64,000 bases of DNA from Calvatia gigantea (Eukaryota > Basidiomycota > Agaricomycetes > Agaricales > Lycoperdaceae), in assembly GCA_025093985.1 (NCBI GenBank), contig JACAAK010000009.1, forward strand, positions 1 to 64,000. Reading direction: 5' to 3'. The notes below the pieces were generated by a model. It saw nothing but the letters and a program-made list of their open reading frames with translations, was not told the origin of the DNA and did not search any database. A program made the position numbers and the translations under genes. Positions 45,266 to 56,895 of the stretch are shown here, piece after piece. Within the stretch, counting starts at the first letter, position 1. Each line of letters starts with the position of its first letter.

Positions 45266-46539
45266 TTAACGCCTGCTCTGTGCAGCCTCCGTGGCCCGAA
45301 GGGCACCCACAACTGCGAATGCAATGACAGGTGTCACCAGATAACAATATGCCAACATCCTCGCCACCATCATCTTCGCTCTCGGTTGCGCGTTGGCCAC
45401 CTCAAGCAAGACACTCAAAATCATAGCTGGCGGGCTGACTGGCATCAGCATCATACACCACCATAAGATAGGGTCATCTCCCAACAGTCGCGTTTTGACG
45501 GCGAGAAGATACACTAGAGGGATGCTAATAGCGCCCCAAACCACAAATCGAATCATTATGATCGTGATTACCGCTCCTTTTGGGGGATGTGACGAAGGTC
45601 CCTGCCTCGGTGTATCGAATGAACTTGAAAGCTTTGAACCAACAACGAATCTTAGTATCACTACATCAGCGACATGGCCTGCTACGAAACTGAGTTTTTG
45701 TCACTTACATTTGCATCGCACTGAAAAGACCGCCAACATTACGGACACTCGACATCACCCATGCATTCAGAAAACCGCCTTCGCCGCTTGGTGCGAATGC
45801 TGCGCGGTGCAGAACGGGTATCAATCCAAGGGTGACCGCGATAATACCTCCCCAGGTAGTTGGATTGGAGAACGCTTCAAGCCCCTTCTGAATTGATCCA
45901 GGCAAGGCGCGAATGGTGGTACTAGCCTTCTTGGTGACAGGCTTTGGAAGCAACAACGTCTGCTCATGTGACTCCCCACGTCTGTTCTTCCTCGCCATCT
46001 GCCTCCCTCCTATGCTTTTTTTCGACAGTGTCCGGTCCGAGTAGCCGAGGACCAACGGTAAAGATGAGCACCTTGGATACCAAGCTATTAACCAAAAAAT
46101 AGCTGCTCGCCCGAGTGACAGCTTCATCAATATCCCCTCCGGCAATCCCATTCAAAGCCTCTGTCTCCAGTAAGCTCTTCGTCAAGAGCAAAGGAAGTGA
46201 GGTTGTGTTATTAAACGTGACCGCGATGATAGTCCAACTTGGTAACCCGAACACTCTGACAGCAATCTTGCCCATCACGACTGATGCTATGGTATATGTG
46301 ATCGCCCAAACAAAGATGGGTGCGTAATCAAGGACGTTCTGAGCGTTAAGTTGACTGCCGATTTCTGTAATCAGCAGAGCGGGAAGGAAGATATTGCGGC
46401 ATAGAGACGATATGTCCCGCGCTGTGACATCACGAACCATACCCAAGCGACCTGCAATGAGGCCATAGGTGAGGGTGAGCAGTACAGAGATAGAGGCTTG
46501 AAGAGCTCCCAGGAACGAGGCGATAAATGTAGATGCCAT
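45266..46539 (-). CDS. PIN-like auxin efflux carrier family protein (B)
   Basis: Paralogue of the carrier at 28.7-29.9 kb, in the same orientation. It has the same order of blocks: ISVLLTLTYGLIAGRLGM, ISSLCRNIFLPALLITEIG, FNNTTSLPLLLTKSL, SNPTTWGGIIAVTLGLIPVL, SSVRNVGGLFSAMQ, then after an intron FVVWGAISIPLVYLLAVKT and LWWCMMLMPVSPPAMILS, ending EAAQSRR and TAA. In the cytosolic loop near 45975 the frames are either joined by a 67-base intron with a weak donor (GTCGAA) ending at GAGCAG, or are separated by one extra G in a GGGG run. The start at 46539 aligns with paralogue A; an in-frame ATG at 46581 exists. It probably transports small organic anions; auxin itself is not shown. Confidence 0.87.
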
Positions 46540-46709
46540 GGTGTGGATTATGGCGGAGCGGAGTGGAGTGGTCATGCACACGAGGTCTTCCGGTGTTCAA
46601 GTATTCCTATTTATAGACAGGTGACACCCCACATTCGAATATCTCCCCACAAGTATGGGTGTCGTCTTGGCCGAAGATACTCATATCAATTAGGGTGGTT
46701 CAAAGTTCT

Positions 46710-46776
46710 CCATTCTGGTCCCATTCTGATCCCATTCTGATGATCCGGAGTGGACTCAAAATGGGACCGAGAATGG
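46710..46776. repeat. Small fold-back repeat
   Basis: CCATTCTGGTCCCATTCTGA on the left pairs with TCAAAATGGGACCGAGAATGG on the right around a short centre (GATGATCCGGAGTGG). The arm motif (ATTCTG-TCCCATT) is the same as in the larger fold-back at 47292-47423. Confidence 0.75.
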
Positions 46777-48095
46777 CCATCCTCAATCTTGTCCTGTTTT
46801 GATTCGGAGTTTTATTTTGTTGATGCGGTGCATACGTCTGTTACAGCATGGTAGTGTATGCAATAATCTAATATATGGTACAATACCCCACCCAAGCCCT
46901 TACAAAAGGTTTAAACTTGGCCCGTAAGAAGTGAAAATCCAAATTTTCAAGTTTATACGTGAACAGGTCACCTTGTGTTGCCATCGGATCCCGGCATAGC
47001 TATTGTGCCGAGGCGGCACGTGCAAGAACCGGCAGAACTGCCCCCATAGTTCTGAATTAATGGGTGATAAATCTTTTCAGAAACCTTGCAAGTATTTTTT
47101 AAGGTGTACATTCTTAAAAAATGGTGGATCCCATTGAATTCACTGAGGAGCTTGTAACAGAGAGGACAGCAGGCCAAACGGGTGTGCAAACCCCTCCCCC
47201 GGACCTACTGAGGGCCGGGCTGAATGCCGACAGAATGAGTGACCCAGGATGACCATTCTGTTCCCATTTTCACAAGAAATCGGGATGGGGGTTTCAAACA
47301 TGTCCATTCTAGCACCATTCTGGTTCCCATTTTGGATCCCATTTTGACCAAATTACACTCAAATCTTCCAAAATGGGATCCAAAATGGGATCAGAATGAG
47401 ATCCGGAATGGACATGTTTGAAAGACCCTATTCTTGAACAATGGTGGGGTGCGAGTATGTTGACAGTGTCCGTCGCCCTCATACGTTTTATAAGTATCGT
47501 ACGACCATGTCAAGGGACTCAGCACCGAATTTGCTTCCGTGAAGTATTAACAAGAGGTTTTCAAAGGGCGATTTATAACTGCCAAAAGAGAGGTGATAAT
47601 ACACGGCCAACTGCGTAGTTTGCCTCTCGACGGTCACCCTCTCCGTCGAATACCAGTGCGTCATGCGGTGCGTCATCTCTCTTTGCCCCCACACACCACC
47701 GAAACACCAGCGACAAAGGCTAGGTCTCCCCCCATTCCCCCGGCAGCCTCGACAGTGAGGAGACACCAGGCTCTCGATCCGACCAGAGTGTGATTCACAT
47801 CGATGTTTAACGCTGGGCCAGTTGGAGGTTTCTAGCCATTTTTTCGGGACAAAATCTTAGAGGGAACCACAAAAAATATGAAACTAATATTAATAGAAGA
47901 TTTTACAAAAAAAGTATTGCATGGATATGCACAAGTCGGAGAGGTATCTCGGAACAATTAAGGAACAATGTTCGTATAGTGCCACCGTTCAGCAAGTGGC
48001 TGAGCGCTGGGCTCTCGTGGGTATCAAGAAACATAACGTCGTAAGCACGAACTGCTAAGTACCACAAACCAGCTGGATCATACTTGGGATACAGT
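46777..48095. other. Intergenic with fold-back repeats
   Basis: No coding region recognised on either strand. The main visible structure is the inverted repeat at 47292-47423; a single related arm (CCATTCTGTTCCCATTTT) lies at about 47253-47270. Confidence 0.5.
47292..47423. mobile_element. Fold-back (MITE-like) inverted repeat, 132 bases
   Basis: The left arm TTTCAAACATGTCCATTC is exactly matched by the right arm GAATGGACATGTTTGAAA, and the complementarity continues inward through repeated ATTTTGGATCCCATTTTG / CAAAATGGGATCCAAAATG to a short loop (ACCAAATTACACTCAAATC). Arms are about 55 bases with few mismatches. There is no coding capacity. The internal TCCCATTYTG unit recurs, and a smaller relative lies 0.5 kb away, so this looks like a non-autonomous fold-back element or a cruciform-forming regulatory repeat. 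No convincing target-site duplication was seen. Confidence 0.6.
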
Positions 48096-49144
48096 TCATT
48101 TGTGATTATGCGCCATCATCGCCGCCTCTGCTTGTTTCTCCAGCTTCTTTATCGCTTTCATCTTCTTGTCATCTTCCGTGTTCCTTCCTGGGGCAAGTAC
48201 GAGTCCAAGCATTGCGATGAAGTATGTGAGACCCAAAACGATGACTTCGAAGATACGAAGAATATCGTAATCAATCTTCGAAGTGTTCCATTGCGAATAT
48301 AGGATGTTCATGATTATTTTGAAAAGCAGGTTGACGATGAGCGACCCAGGGACCGCTGAGGCATGGTTCCGTGGCTGCGGGGAGAGGTAAGCTAAATATC
48401 TTACCCTGAAGGGTCGAAGGGGCTTACCTCATCCACAATAGAATTTTGTTTCAGGTTCTTCTTGAAGAGGGACATCGTAACGACGACATTGACCACCACC
48501 AGACCGTACACCGCCGTGTACACATACCACGAAGTCAACCAATGAACGTATTTTGTGTCGGACTTGGTATCTGCGACGGAGACGGCGAGGAAAGCATTCG
48601 TGTAGCCAATGACACCAATCTGGACGATCAAAAGGCTCGCGTCGAATGCCTTCTTGAGTGGTGAAGACGGTAATATGGTAGATTTGTAAATTGTCCGGCG
48701 ATAATGCACGAGTTGCAGCGCACTCGCGGCAACGAAAACGTCGGTAAGCTGATCCAGCACGTAGCGTGCTGTGTAGACGGAATCAGGGAACCCCGTCTTC
48801 CGCATCAACGCGTCTCGCATGTATACTATGAAGATAATCAGATACGCCCACCACAGCGTCACGGCGAGGAATGAAAGCCAGTGAAACAGACGCCCTGTTT
48901 CATACTTGATGGGGGATACATCCGGTGGCACCTCCTCCTTTGACCCAAACGCCCTCCCAACCGCAATCACAAACAAAAAACCGGTCATAATCGCGAAAAA
49001 TATGAGGAATGAAAAGGCAACAGTGTGGACAGTGGAACCAACAATAATGACTGGCACGGGGATTTTGATCGTTACAGCAGCAGCGACGGTGGCATGAAGA
49101 AGGTAAGCCACAAGGGCGGTTCTCAGGGAGGCCCAAGACCACAT
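48096..49144 (-). CDS. Multi-pass membrane protein of unknown function
   Basis: Two exons (49144 down to about 48425, then to 48096) joined in phase 0 (VDE to PRNHASAV). The product of about 340 residues starts MWSWASLRTALVAYLL, a likely signal or first helix, and has further hydrophobic helices at VIIVGSTVHTVAFSFLIFF, FLAVTLWWAYLIIFIVYM, LLIVQIGVIGYTNAFLAV, YTAVYGLVVVNVVVTM and FEVIVLGLTYFIAMLGLVL. Short charged loops separate them, and the C-terminus is a charged Lys/Glu tail (DDKKMKAIKKLEKQAEAA). The topology resembles fungal seven-helix membrane proteins, but I recognise no family motif, so no ligand or role is proposed. The frames are intact. Confidence 0.75.
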
Positions 49145-50448
49145 CTCTGCTGGGGAAGGAGCGCTGAAGGTGTCGAACCCACCTTGGCGGTCTTTCTTTT
49201 ATGTGAATGCTGTACGTTCAGGGACAGAGACGAGGGTGACACCTTAGATCTTAATCGCTTCCACATCAAGGACCCAAAGACATCCATTGGGGCTAACGAT
49301 TTTCAGGAGACAAGTGAAAAATAGCTTACTGGCTTGAGCTTGTAAGCCGTCGCTAAATGAATGGTGCCAGTCTGTTCATACCCAAGAAAAATTGCCTGTG
49401 GTTAATAAATAAGGAGAAGCCAAATAGTTATTATAGGTATCCTGAGAGCAATGCACCTCATCGGAAGTTCATGAAAAGGGCGGCTAAAGAAGCTATCCCA
49501 GATTCGATCAATGCACACGTTCAAGCACTCATCACGCCCAATCTGATCGTTCATGACAGACGTTGATCAGTGGGGAGGAACAGATGACAACCGTAGCAAC
49601 ATAGGCTCTTCGCAACACCAGCTGAGGTTGAAAAAAAAAAAAGAAAGCAAAGATTGACTGTCCATTGTCAAACCCGGGCCTCTCTAACGACGAGGCTGCA
49701 GGTGAGAAACCCTCGCCTCAACTTACGGTACTACGAGTGTCAGAGATCACTATCACTTGTCCCTGTAAAAAGGGAACAACCCCACCCGCTAACTTCGGAT
49801 CGCCCGTAAGTGCCAGAGCGAATATCTCCATTTCACGCAATCATCGTGCGGCGCGGTTAATCTCTGGTTCAATGATAGCAACAGGTGTCAAATTGAAACA
49901 CTTTATGCCGTTGCGGGGGCCAAGCCAAGTGAATTTTGTCCACTGAACATAACTGAGCAATAACATGAGTATAGCCTGCTGGTTTGAAAGAGGGCTGGGG
50001 ACGCCATTTACGGACATCGCAGATGGACCTTCCCTTCGCCTCGCCTCTGAAGGCTATTACCATTGTCAGGAAGTGGCGACAAAAAAACAGTGCATGTTGT
50101 AACGAAGCAATTATACATTGGGATTGGTGACCTAGGGATATAGCGCATGGGGGGAGTCCACTGCATATGAATCTGAAAGGTGATACTGATTTGGGCAACA
50201 GGAAGGTGGCATTTGTGTTAAGACTGCTTATAGGGAAGCATATAGACCCACAACTGTCCAAACGCATCAACCGCAATAAGAACGCAGCTCTTTCTACCCC
50301 TACCAAACACAGTGACAGGATGGGATGGCAGAAGGCCCATTACCGTCGTGAGGTGCCGGTGGACGTGAGCTGTCCAACCCGGCTGATCGGATAGATTCAC
50401 TGTCTTCTGATGCCAGGCATGGACTTCGGCTGCCCGTGAACTCTGCAT
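49145..50448. other. Intergenic, no gene recognised
   Basis: Upstream region of the membrane-protein gene and 3' flank of the NACHT gene. Only short overlapping frames are present. An A-rich run of 12 lies near 49630. Confidence 0.45.
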
Positions 50449-52517
50449 TCAAATATCCAGGCGTCGTAAGTAACAGCACTTAGTTTTCAGGAGGCCGCTT
50501 ACAGAGTCAAAGAAGTCCTTTATGAAAGCTGATGTAAAAGTTGACTCGTCCCACTCTGCCCTATCTTCTTCAGGATTCAACTCTAGATCCCATACACCAG
50601 GCCTATCGGAAAAAATATACGTCAGCTCGTCGGCACCAATAGCGCCTAGATCCAAGAATTGCATTGGGAGGGTAGCGACAACTCCCCAGTCCCTCAAACG
50701 GGGTAGAAAATGCTGTGGGATATGTGAGTGACCATGTCCACAAAACTATAAGTTGAAGTGAAGACGTAACTGATTTGAGGAGCACAGCTGCCACTTCAAT
50801 GCCATCCTCGGGCGTTGGGAGAAGCGAGCTCACACTTGTATAGTCAATGTCTTGGAAGAACCCCCGGAGTTTGTCGAAATGCTCCCATTGCTCTGGCGGT
50901 GCACGGAGCATACTGTATAATGACCAGCGAAAGAATGTTTTCTGTTCATCGAGTACCGCACTGCTCTTGGCTCCGTTGGGCCAAGCAATGCTTATGTTTG
51001 AGGTGCGAACGTTAGATACGGCTAGGAGTATTCTTAAGCATACGTGCATACACCGGACAATCGGACAGCAGGGACTTGCCGGCGCGGTGTGCTTCCAACA
51101 GAATTCGAGTGTAAGCTGAGAACAACACACTCCGTACCTCCTCGGGATCAAGCCAGAAAGACTCGGAACGAGATGGAGTCTGCAGGTAGTCGACGAAAGA
51201 GGTATGATACGCCCGAATGTTCCTACGGTGTGCCCGTCTTGGTGGTGGAATGTCAATAACTGAGTGGAGCTTCCGAAGTGCGCTGTACGCCTCAGCTTGG
51301 CTGATGAAGATCACATTGCAAGCCAGGGTGAGCGATAAGATTCCTCGTTCAGGATCCGGAAACATCAGTAGCTTCCGGGTAATCGGCAGTATTCTGGGAG
51401 GAATCCGGGACAATATTAAGGTGTAGAGTATGTCAAGAGCGGCAAACGGAGCGTCCCGTGCTGCGGATGATAGCGTGGAATCGATGACGTCCACAACCTT
51501 CTGCAGCTGAGCGACAGGATTGCCATATTCTGCGTCCTCGGTGAAGCGTACGACGGTGTTAGCGAAAACAAACAGGCCGGAAGAGCGTGTTGCAACTTTG
51601 GCAAATTCAGTTTCCGTTGGCCACTGTTGGTCTGGCGAAGTGAAGGCCGTCGAGTAATTCTCTTTTATTTCGGTAAATTTGTCGCGGAGGTAACGTTCGA
51701 CATCAGCGCAGGCTTGGTCAGAGTCGACGGGCATGTCTATCTCCACGTAGCTTCCTCGAACATCTGGATGGGAGAATGCTGTGCATATCTGGGGCTCCGG
51801 ACGACTTGCGATAATCCAGATCAGGGGAGTGGTTGGGTACTGAAGAGAAAACTTGGTAATGAGGGTGACGATTTCGCGCTGCGCTAGTTCGCCGTTGCAC
51901 TCGTCGAGTCCATCGAGAGTAATCAGGATAGTCTCGTGAGAGCCTTCCAGCACCTTCTTTTCAGCAAACGGCCTGATGATAAGCCACTTGAATTGCTCAA
52001 CAAGTGATTTTTTGACTAGCAGCGGATCGAGCGAGAGTAGTTCCACAATATACGTACGGTAGGCCGGGTATTTGACAGCAAGTTGATAAGCAACGGTGAG
52101 AATGACGCGTTGTGGATCGTCGCGTTCGTTCGGTCTTGAAAAGAAGAGGGTAGCGCCTAAACTGGAGGTCGGGGAGTGGGCTTCGGCCTCTGCAAGGGTC
52201 TGGATGACGGCCGACTTGCCGACGCCAGCGGGTCCATGAAGCCAAACAACCTGCTGCTTGCGCTTCAAATCTCGCACCCAAAAAACGAGCTTGCCAGAGA
52301 TGTCGAGTCTGGTGCCAGGATGGCAAAATGGCGGAGGATATCGTTCGCCTGAATCGAATTGAGCACCGGGAATGGTGTTTTGGGAGAGGAGATCTATAGC
52401 TTTTCGTTTGTTAGCTTGTGTTTCCTCATAAACCCCGCGTTTGATACTCACATTCTTTGTCGTTTTGATGATTTCCGCCCATGAGAGTTGCTTGATTAAT
52501 GACGAAATGATGGGCAT
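50449..52517 (-). CDS. NACHT-domain NTPase (fungal NLR-like)
   Basis: STAND-type NTPase. The Walker A motif GPAGVGKSA lies at residues about 95-103, preceded by QVVWLH. Walker B is ILITLDGLDEC at about 197-207, where the DGLDE form is typical of NACHT. It is followed by PLIWIIASRPEPQI (sensor region) and a helical C-terminal region with DILYTLILSRIP and the FVDYLQTPSRSESFW segment usual in basidiomycete NACHT proteins. Two introns fit well: one after SDCPVYA (donor GTATGC, acceptor GGAG) leading to KSSAVLDEQKTFFRW, and one after EVAAVLLKS leading to FLPRLRDWGVV. The product ends LRRLDI, about 640 residues. The start MPIISSLIKQLSW is used. No N-terminal effector domain and no WD, ankyrin or TPR repeats are visible, so it is a short NLR-like protein or one whose repeats are lost. 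A role in non-self recognition is family inference. Confidence 0.88.
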
Positions 52518-54964
52518 TATTGAAAAATTCACTGATAGGTTCTACAAGAGATATTGAGATACCATAACTAAACAGTTCAAGAACCAACCATTTCGACTAT
52601 TATTTTGGCCCATTCCTACCAGCTTTTAAACCAGGATCGCTGAAGGAATGCAAGCTGTGCCAAGTCGTTGATGGTATGTAATGATCGGTATTGAACGTTG
52701 ATGTTTGGTCACTGGTCTACCCTTATACCCTCAGCCGGCGCTACCTTCTGGCCCCCAACAAAACCCAGCATGAACAAATACGTCGGCGACTGCCACAACA
52801 CCACCCGATTCGAGTCTTCCAACGGTTCGGCTATCGACCTTTTGGATTCTGGCATTATAGCTAAGCACTTTGCTTCGTTGGTTGGCGGATGTTTCCATTA
52901 GGAGGCAAGGTTCATGCGTTCACGTTCAGACCTGGATTAAAAATTGGAGGTGCAAATATTCCTAAACACATTTGACCAGTCAACCACAATCCCCCTTCCA
53001 CCCCCACCAGGAAGGGCTTCAATAACAACCCTAGAGCCCAAGCCCCGACTCTCTTCACTCCATGGCTTCGTCCTATATCCCAGCTAATCCCAATTGTGCT
53101 CTTCCCCAACATCTCCCCCAGATCCATCAATAAGGCGGTTCCTGATCGCCTCAACCTTCTGCTTGTAGACGTTCCTTTCAAAAGTTCATTTTCAAACTGA
53201 TTGCTTCCTTGTTTATTCTTCTTTTCCACTCGTATGTGCACATTGGACGAAGTGACTTTGCACCCACGATCCAAATCGCGCCAATTGCGCCAACGACAAA
53301 CTCCACTGCACCCTGACCTGTCCCTCTCTCCATCTCTCCTTGCGTCTATCATCCTTTAGTACATCATGGGTATTTCAGGTACCCCAAATTGTGCTCTGAG
53401 TTCAACCCAGGTAGGTTGAAACCGTAACTTCTCACGTCAGAGGCACTTACCTGTGGCTCTAAGCCCATTCCACCACCAACCAACGCTTGGCAACCGACTA
53501 CCCCCCTCCCACCGAAATCCCAGGCGGAGTCTTCCAAGCCCACGTCACCGCCCCATCACCTCCGGCTCTTGAGAAGAAGGTCTTGTCGTTAGCACCCCCA
53601 CTGGTAACGGCCTTTGACCTATGAGATAGATGAAGGAGATGAAGGAGGTACGGCAGTAGCAGTAATAGCGGGCTTTGCAGGTCTTCTGTACAACCAAGCT
53701 TCCTTTCAGTATTTGACCAATTTATTCACTCGGGTCATTGCTAGTCATTCAGGACCCCGTCATACATCACCCGTTCTTGTTGTGGTGTCCAAGGGATCCA
53801 TCTAGAGATGAGCATGCGCCCTCGACTCAGACTAGGCTCGCACTGACAGCCGAACATTATTAGCGCGACAAGTCCACCGACAATAAATTAATTTATCGTA
53901 AGTGCTTTGCTTCAGCCTAACAGTAGCTGACTGAATCTGACCTCTCCCCGCAGGCATTGCGTGGTCCCACTCAAAGATAGTGACATATACTCTGCACGAA
54001 CAGATACTCAGATTTCGGATGATCATCAGATGGCCGGGGTATTAGGGTGAGACACGGGATACACATATGGGTGCACACTGTGGAAGTTAGACAGTACTTA
54101 ACGTTGTGAACACTATACAGCCACCCTCCTCCCATTCCCCCAAACGACGCCCATAAAACAATAACACTACCGTTGCTAACTCAACGGAAGAACTTCGAGG
54201 CGGCAACAAAGCCTTCGTAAGATCAACAAGTCGCCTTATCCGACAAACGGATCGAGTCCCCCACTTCGGACCCACCTGTCTTGGGAACCCACAACCACTC
54301 CACGCCCTCGCCTCAGCAATGGCTCTGTTGCACAGTTTCCAATGATACAATGAAAGCCTCCACGTCTTCGTATAGCCATTGTATTTGGAGCTTCTAGATG
54401 AGTATTGAATCTTCCACCCTCTTCACTAGCTCTCTTGACCAGTCAAGAAGAGAACGCTAGACGTGCGCTAGAGAGCTCGCGGACTACCGACTACTCCCCT
54501 CTTCAGTACCTAAGTCAGATGGCGAGCAAGACTACTCAGGCTGGATTAGCAATGATTGCTGTGCTTTTTGTGTGCAACCTTCACTTCCGACTCAATACCA
54601 ACCATCTCTATAAGCGTTCGCATTTACTATGATGGTCGTGTACGTTGCTGAGATCAAGACTACCCGCGGCACGCGCTGGGATGCTGGATGCATAAAAGCC
54701 GTCCGATCTTTGGACACCACCACTCTCTCTTCTGTTCCATCTTCTTCCCCCTCTTCCCGTTTTCCTTGACACACGTGTGTACTTTTATAAATTACGCCAC
54801 AAAAACTTGCGCAATATTGAATCTGTTCAATCATTCAATGAAGGCAAACCATTGTCGCGAAGTCCGGCCGTACTTACACTCTCCCTCCTATTACGTTCCC
54901 ACAGACCTGGCGAGCCCGTCCCAGCGCTCATTCACCTCTCTCCCTGTCGTATAGCACTGCCCCC
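52518..54964. other. Gene-poor stretch
   Basis: One minus-strand frame (52912-53352, 146 residues) ends with a hydrophobic stretch (VGAWALGLLLKPFLVG and LTGQMCLGIFAPPI), which could be an exon of a membrane protein, but no family or partner exon was found. No other coding signal is visible. Confidence 0.35.
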
Positions 54965-56895
54965 ATGGGTGTCCCAATATCTTCTTCATTGGATTTAGGG
55001 AAGTCTGAATTGCGTATTCCTGCGCGTCTTGCATTGGGGCGCGTATTTCTAGTCATATATGGGCTATATAGGCTTCATTCTTGTCACAGGCGATCGAGGG
55101 CATGCTCAGCCAGAAGCCAGGCATTCACTCAGTCAAAGTTTCATTTCTAAGAGAACGCGGGGTTATTGAATATGACCCCAAGCAATGGAGGGTCCCAAAT
55201 CTAATAGACGGTGTCCTCATCTCCGACCCGCTGCTCTAACTAGGGCCCATATCCTTCCGATTTATGTCCACAGGAACCATCTGGCGTTGGCCTCGACGCT
55301 GCCCTCATCCTCCCAATTCGTGATAGTGTCGCCCTTCACACAGGCCAAAGACATTCTGGAATGTGGACTGTGGAGATCGGACGGCACCTGACACTGAAAA
55401 GTGTCATGTACGCGTCCTCCTCCCACTACTCCACTTCACCGATGACGCCTTTCACTTCCGAGAACGATGACCAAGACACCGACCCCGAAAATCCCATTTC
55501 CGAGCCATCCAGAAGTCCGGATCATACACGATTTCCTAATTCGGAAGTCCCGACCACGGAAGCTCCAACCTCCGAACTCCACCTCGCCCGCCCGTACTTC
55601 TCATTTCCGACTCTAAAAAACTTACGGACCGCTTTTCTATTCACTTATTATACTTTTTCTACATTCCTCATAATTTAGAACCTCATAGAATGAGCTTCCG
55701 GCCCGTCTTCATCCCTGCTAGTACGTTTTTCTCTTTTCTCTCTCTAAAATTTACATTCTACTCTTTGTAATTCGGGCGCACAGCCCACCATTCTCCTCTA
55801 TAAAAACCTGTATACTTTGTTGTAGTCAGGTAGCTACGAATTAGCCAAGTTTCGACTCGAAGTCTCTGTCTCTAGCCTATTTCTCTAATCTATCTCTCTT
55901 TCTCTCTTCTCTCTCTCGTCTCGACACCGAATCGCCACGCAATCGTAAACGCCGCCTTCCGAACGTTCAGTAATCGCTCTCGACACCTCTCCGGACCCTT
56001 CTCTGATCGTTCCGAGCCTTCGGAACAAATTTATCCTCTGTCCCGTTGTCTCATCATTTTCGTAATCTCCACTCCTACCCGCTCTTTCCAACCTAATCCC
56101 TTTGGTCAAGAACAACGTCGGACAGACGCCGACGTGCTCGTGCACCTAGCCGTAATCTCCCTCTTCAGGACAACACTTCCTCTGGTAGCAGGCCTCCGCG
56201 ACCCCCTGCCTTTTCGTATCGATGATTGCTACGCACATTCCCAGTGTAAGGTCTGTGGTTGAGGGAAATTTCTTCAATGGGGTCTATACCGATGACGTAT
56301 TAGAGTTCTTGACTACCATCCCGGCGCAATCCTGTGATAGCTGTCCTTATTATGCTCGGCACGTCAGCAGCCCGCTTCTACTCTCTCTTCGCCATGATCC
56401 TCGCCATGTTCGACGATACACTTAGCTATCACCCCGACCAGGACAATACCTATCATGTTCTCCTCTCTCGGCTGATACCTCGAGAACAGAGCCAAAGGCG
56501 AGACAAGCGCACTCAGACTTAATGGCCCTCACTCCACTTATGGACAGCATCTACACCGACGCATCCGCTTGCACTCGGAGAGAAAAATCGCTATGGAGCT
56601 CATAGGAGGTCGGTGGTACCGTAAAACTACATAGTTTATTGGAGATAAAATCCCTGCTGACGGCACCACCATCCGTGGTCCGTCCAGCTTAAATGGAAGT
56701 ATGATCACGGGTGAGGGCTCTACCTGACTTCAAACAAGCGAGCGACAGCGTGATAGGTGGAATGGCCTTGGCACATTTGGCGTGATCGTTACCTATGCGG
56801 GTAAATATACCGCCCTTTCTCAGATCGTCAAGCATATTGAAGAGGCCCAGATGTCCGAGGCACTTGCAGATAGGGTTACTGGTTGTTTTGTGCCG
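54965..56895 (+). pseudogene. Decayed copper-transporting P-type ATPase (CCC2-like)
   Basis: Fragments of a P1B-type Cu+-ATPase appear in the right order but in shifting frames with stops. An HMA metal-binding domain (LRI, then CASC at 55021-55032 in another frame, AIEGMLSQKPGIHSVKV, RGVIEYDP, GLDAALILP) lies at 55.0-55.3 kb. The membrane segment LIMLGTSAARFYSLFAMIL is at about 56.34-56.41 kb, followed by LENRAKGETSAL with a TGA (56473-56475) where Arg is usual. The actuator domain has YTDASACTREKKIA, GDKIPADGTTIRG, SMITGE (catalytic TGE at 56707-56715), GLGTFGVIVTYAGKYTALSQIV and ADRVTGCFVP. Homology stops near 56.9 kb, so the phosphorylation (DKTG), ATP-binding and CPC regions are absent. 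About 0.8 kb of unrelated LTR-like DNA separates the HMA and membrane parts. It is non-functional. Confidence 0.85.
55395..56215 (+). mobile_element. LTR-like insert inside the ATPase pseudogene
   Basis: This block splits the ATPase relic and does not match it. It starts near a TGTCATGTACGCG sequence and contains a Ser/Pro/Glu-rich open frame. A TATA box (CTATAAAAACC near 55800) is followed by GTTGTAGTCAGG and a long CT-rich stretch to about 55920, an arrangement like U3-R-U5 of a fungal retrotransposon LTR. No gag-pol, clear primer-binding site or target duplication was found, so a solo or degraded LTR is an inference and the borders are approximate. Confidence 0.4.

Noticed and set aside
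47292..47423. Transcription terminator hairpin
   Set aside because: Intrinsic hairpin terminators are bacterial. This is a eukaryotic intergenic region, and the arms are about 55 bases long and built of repeats.
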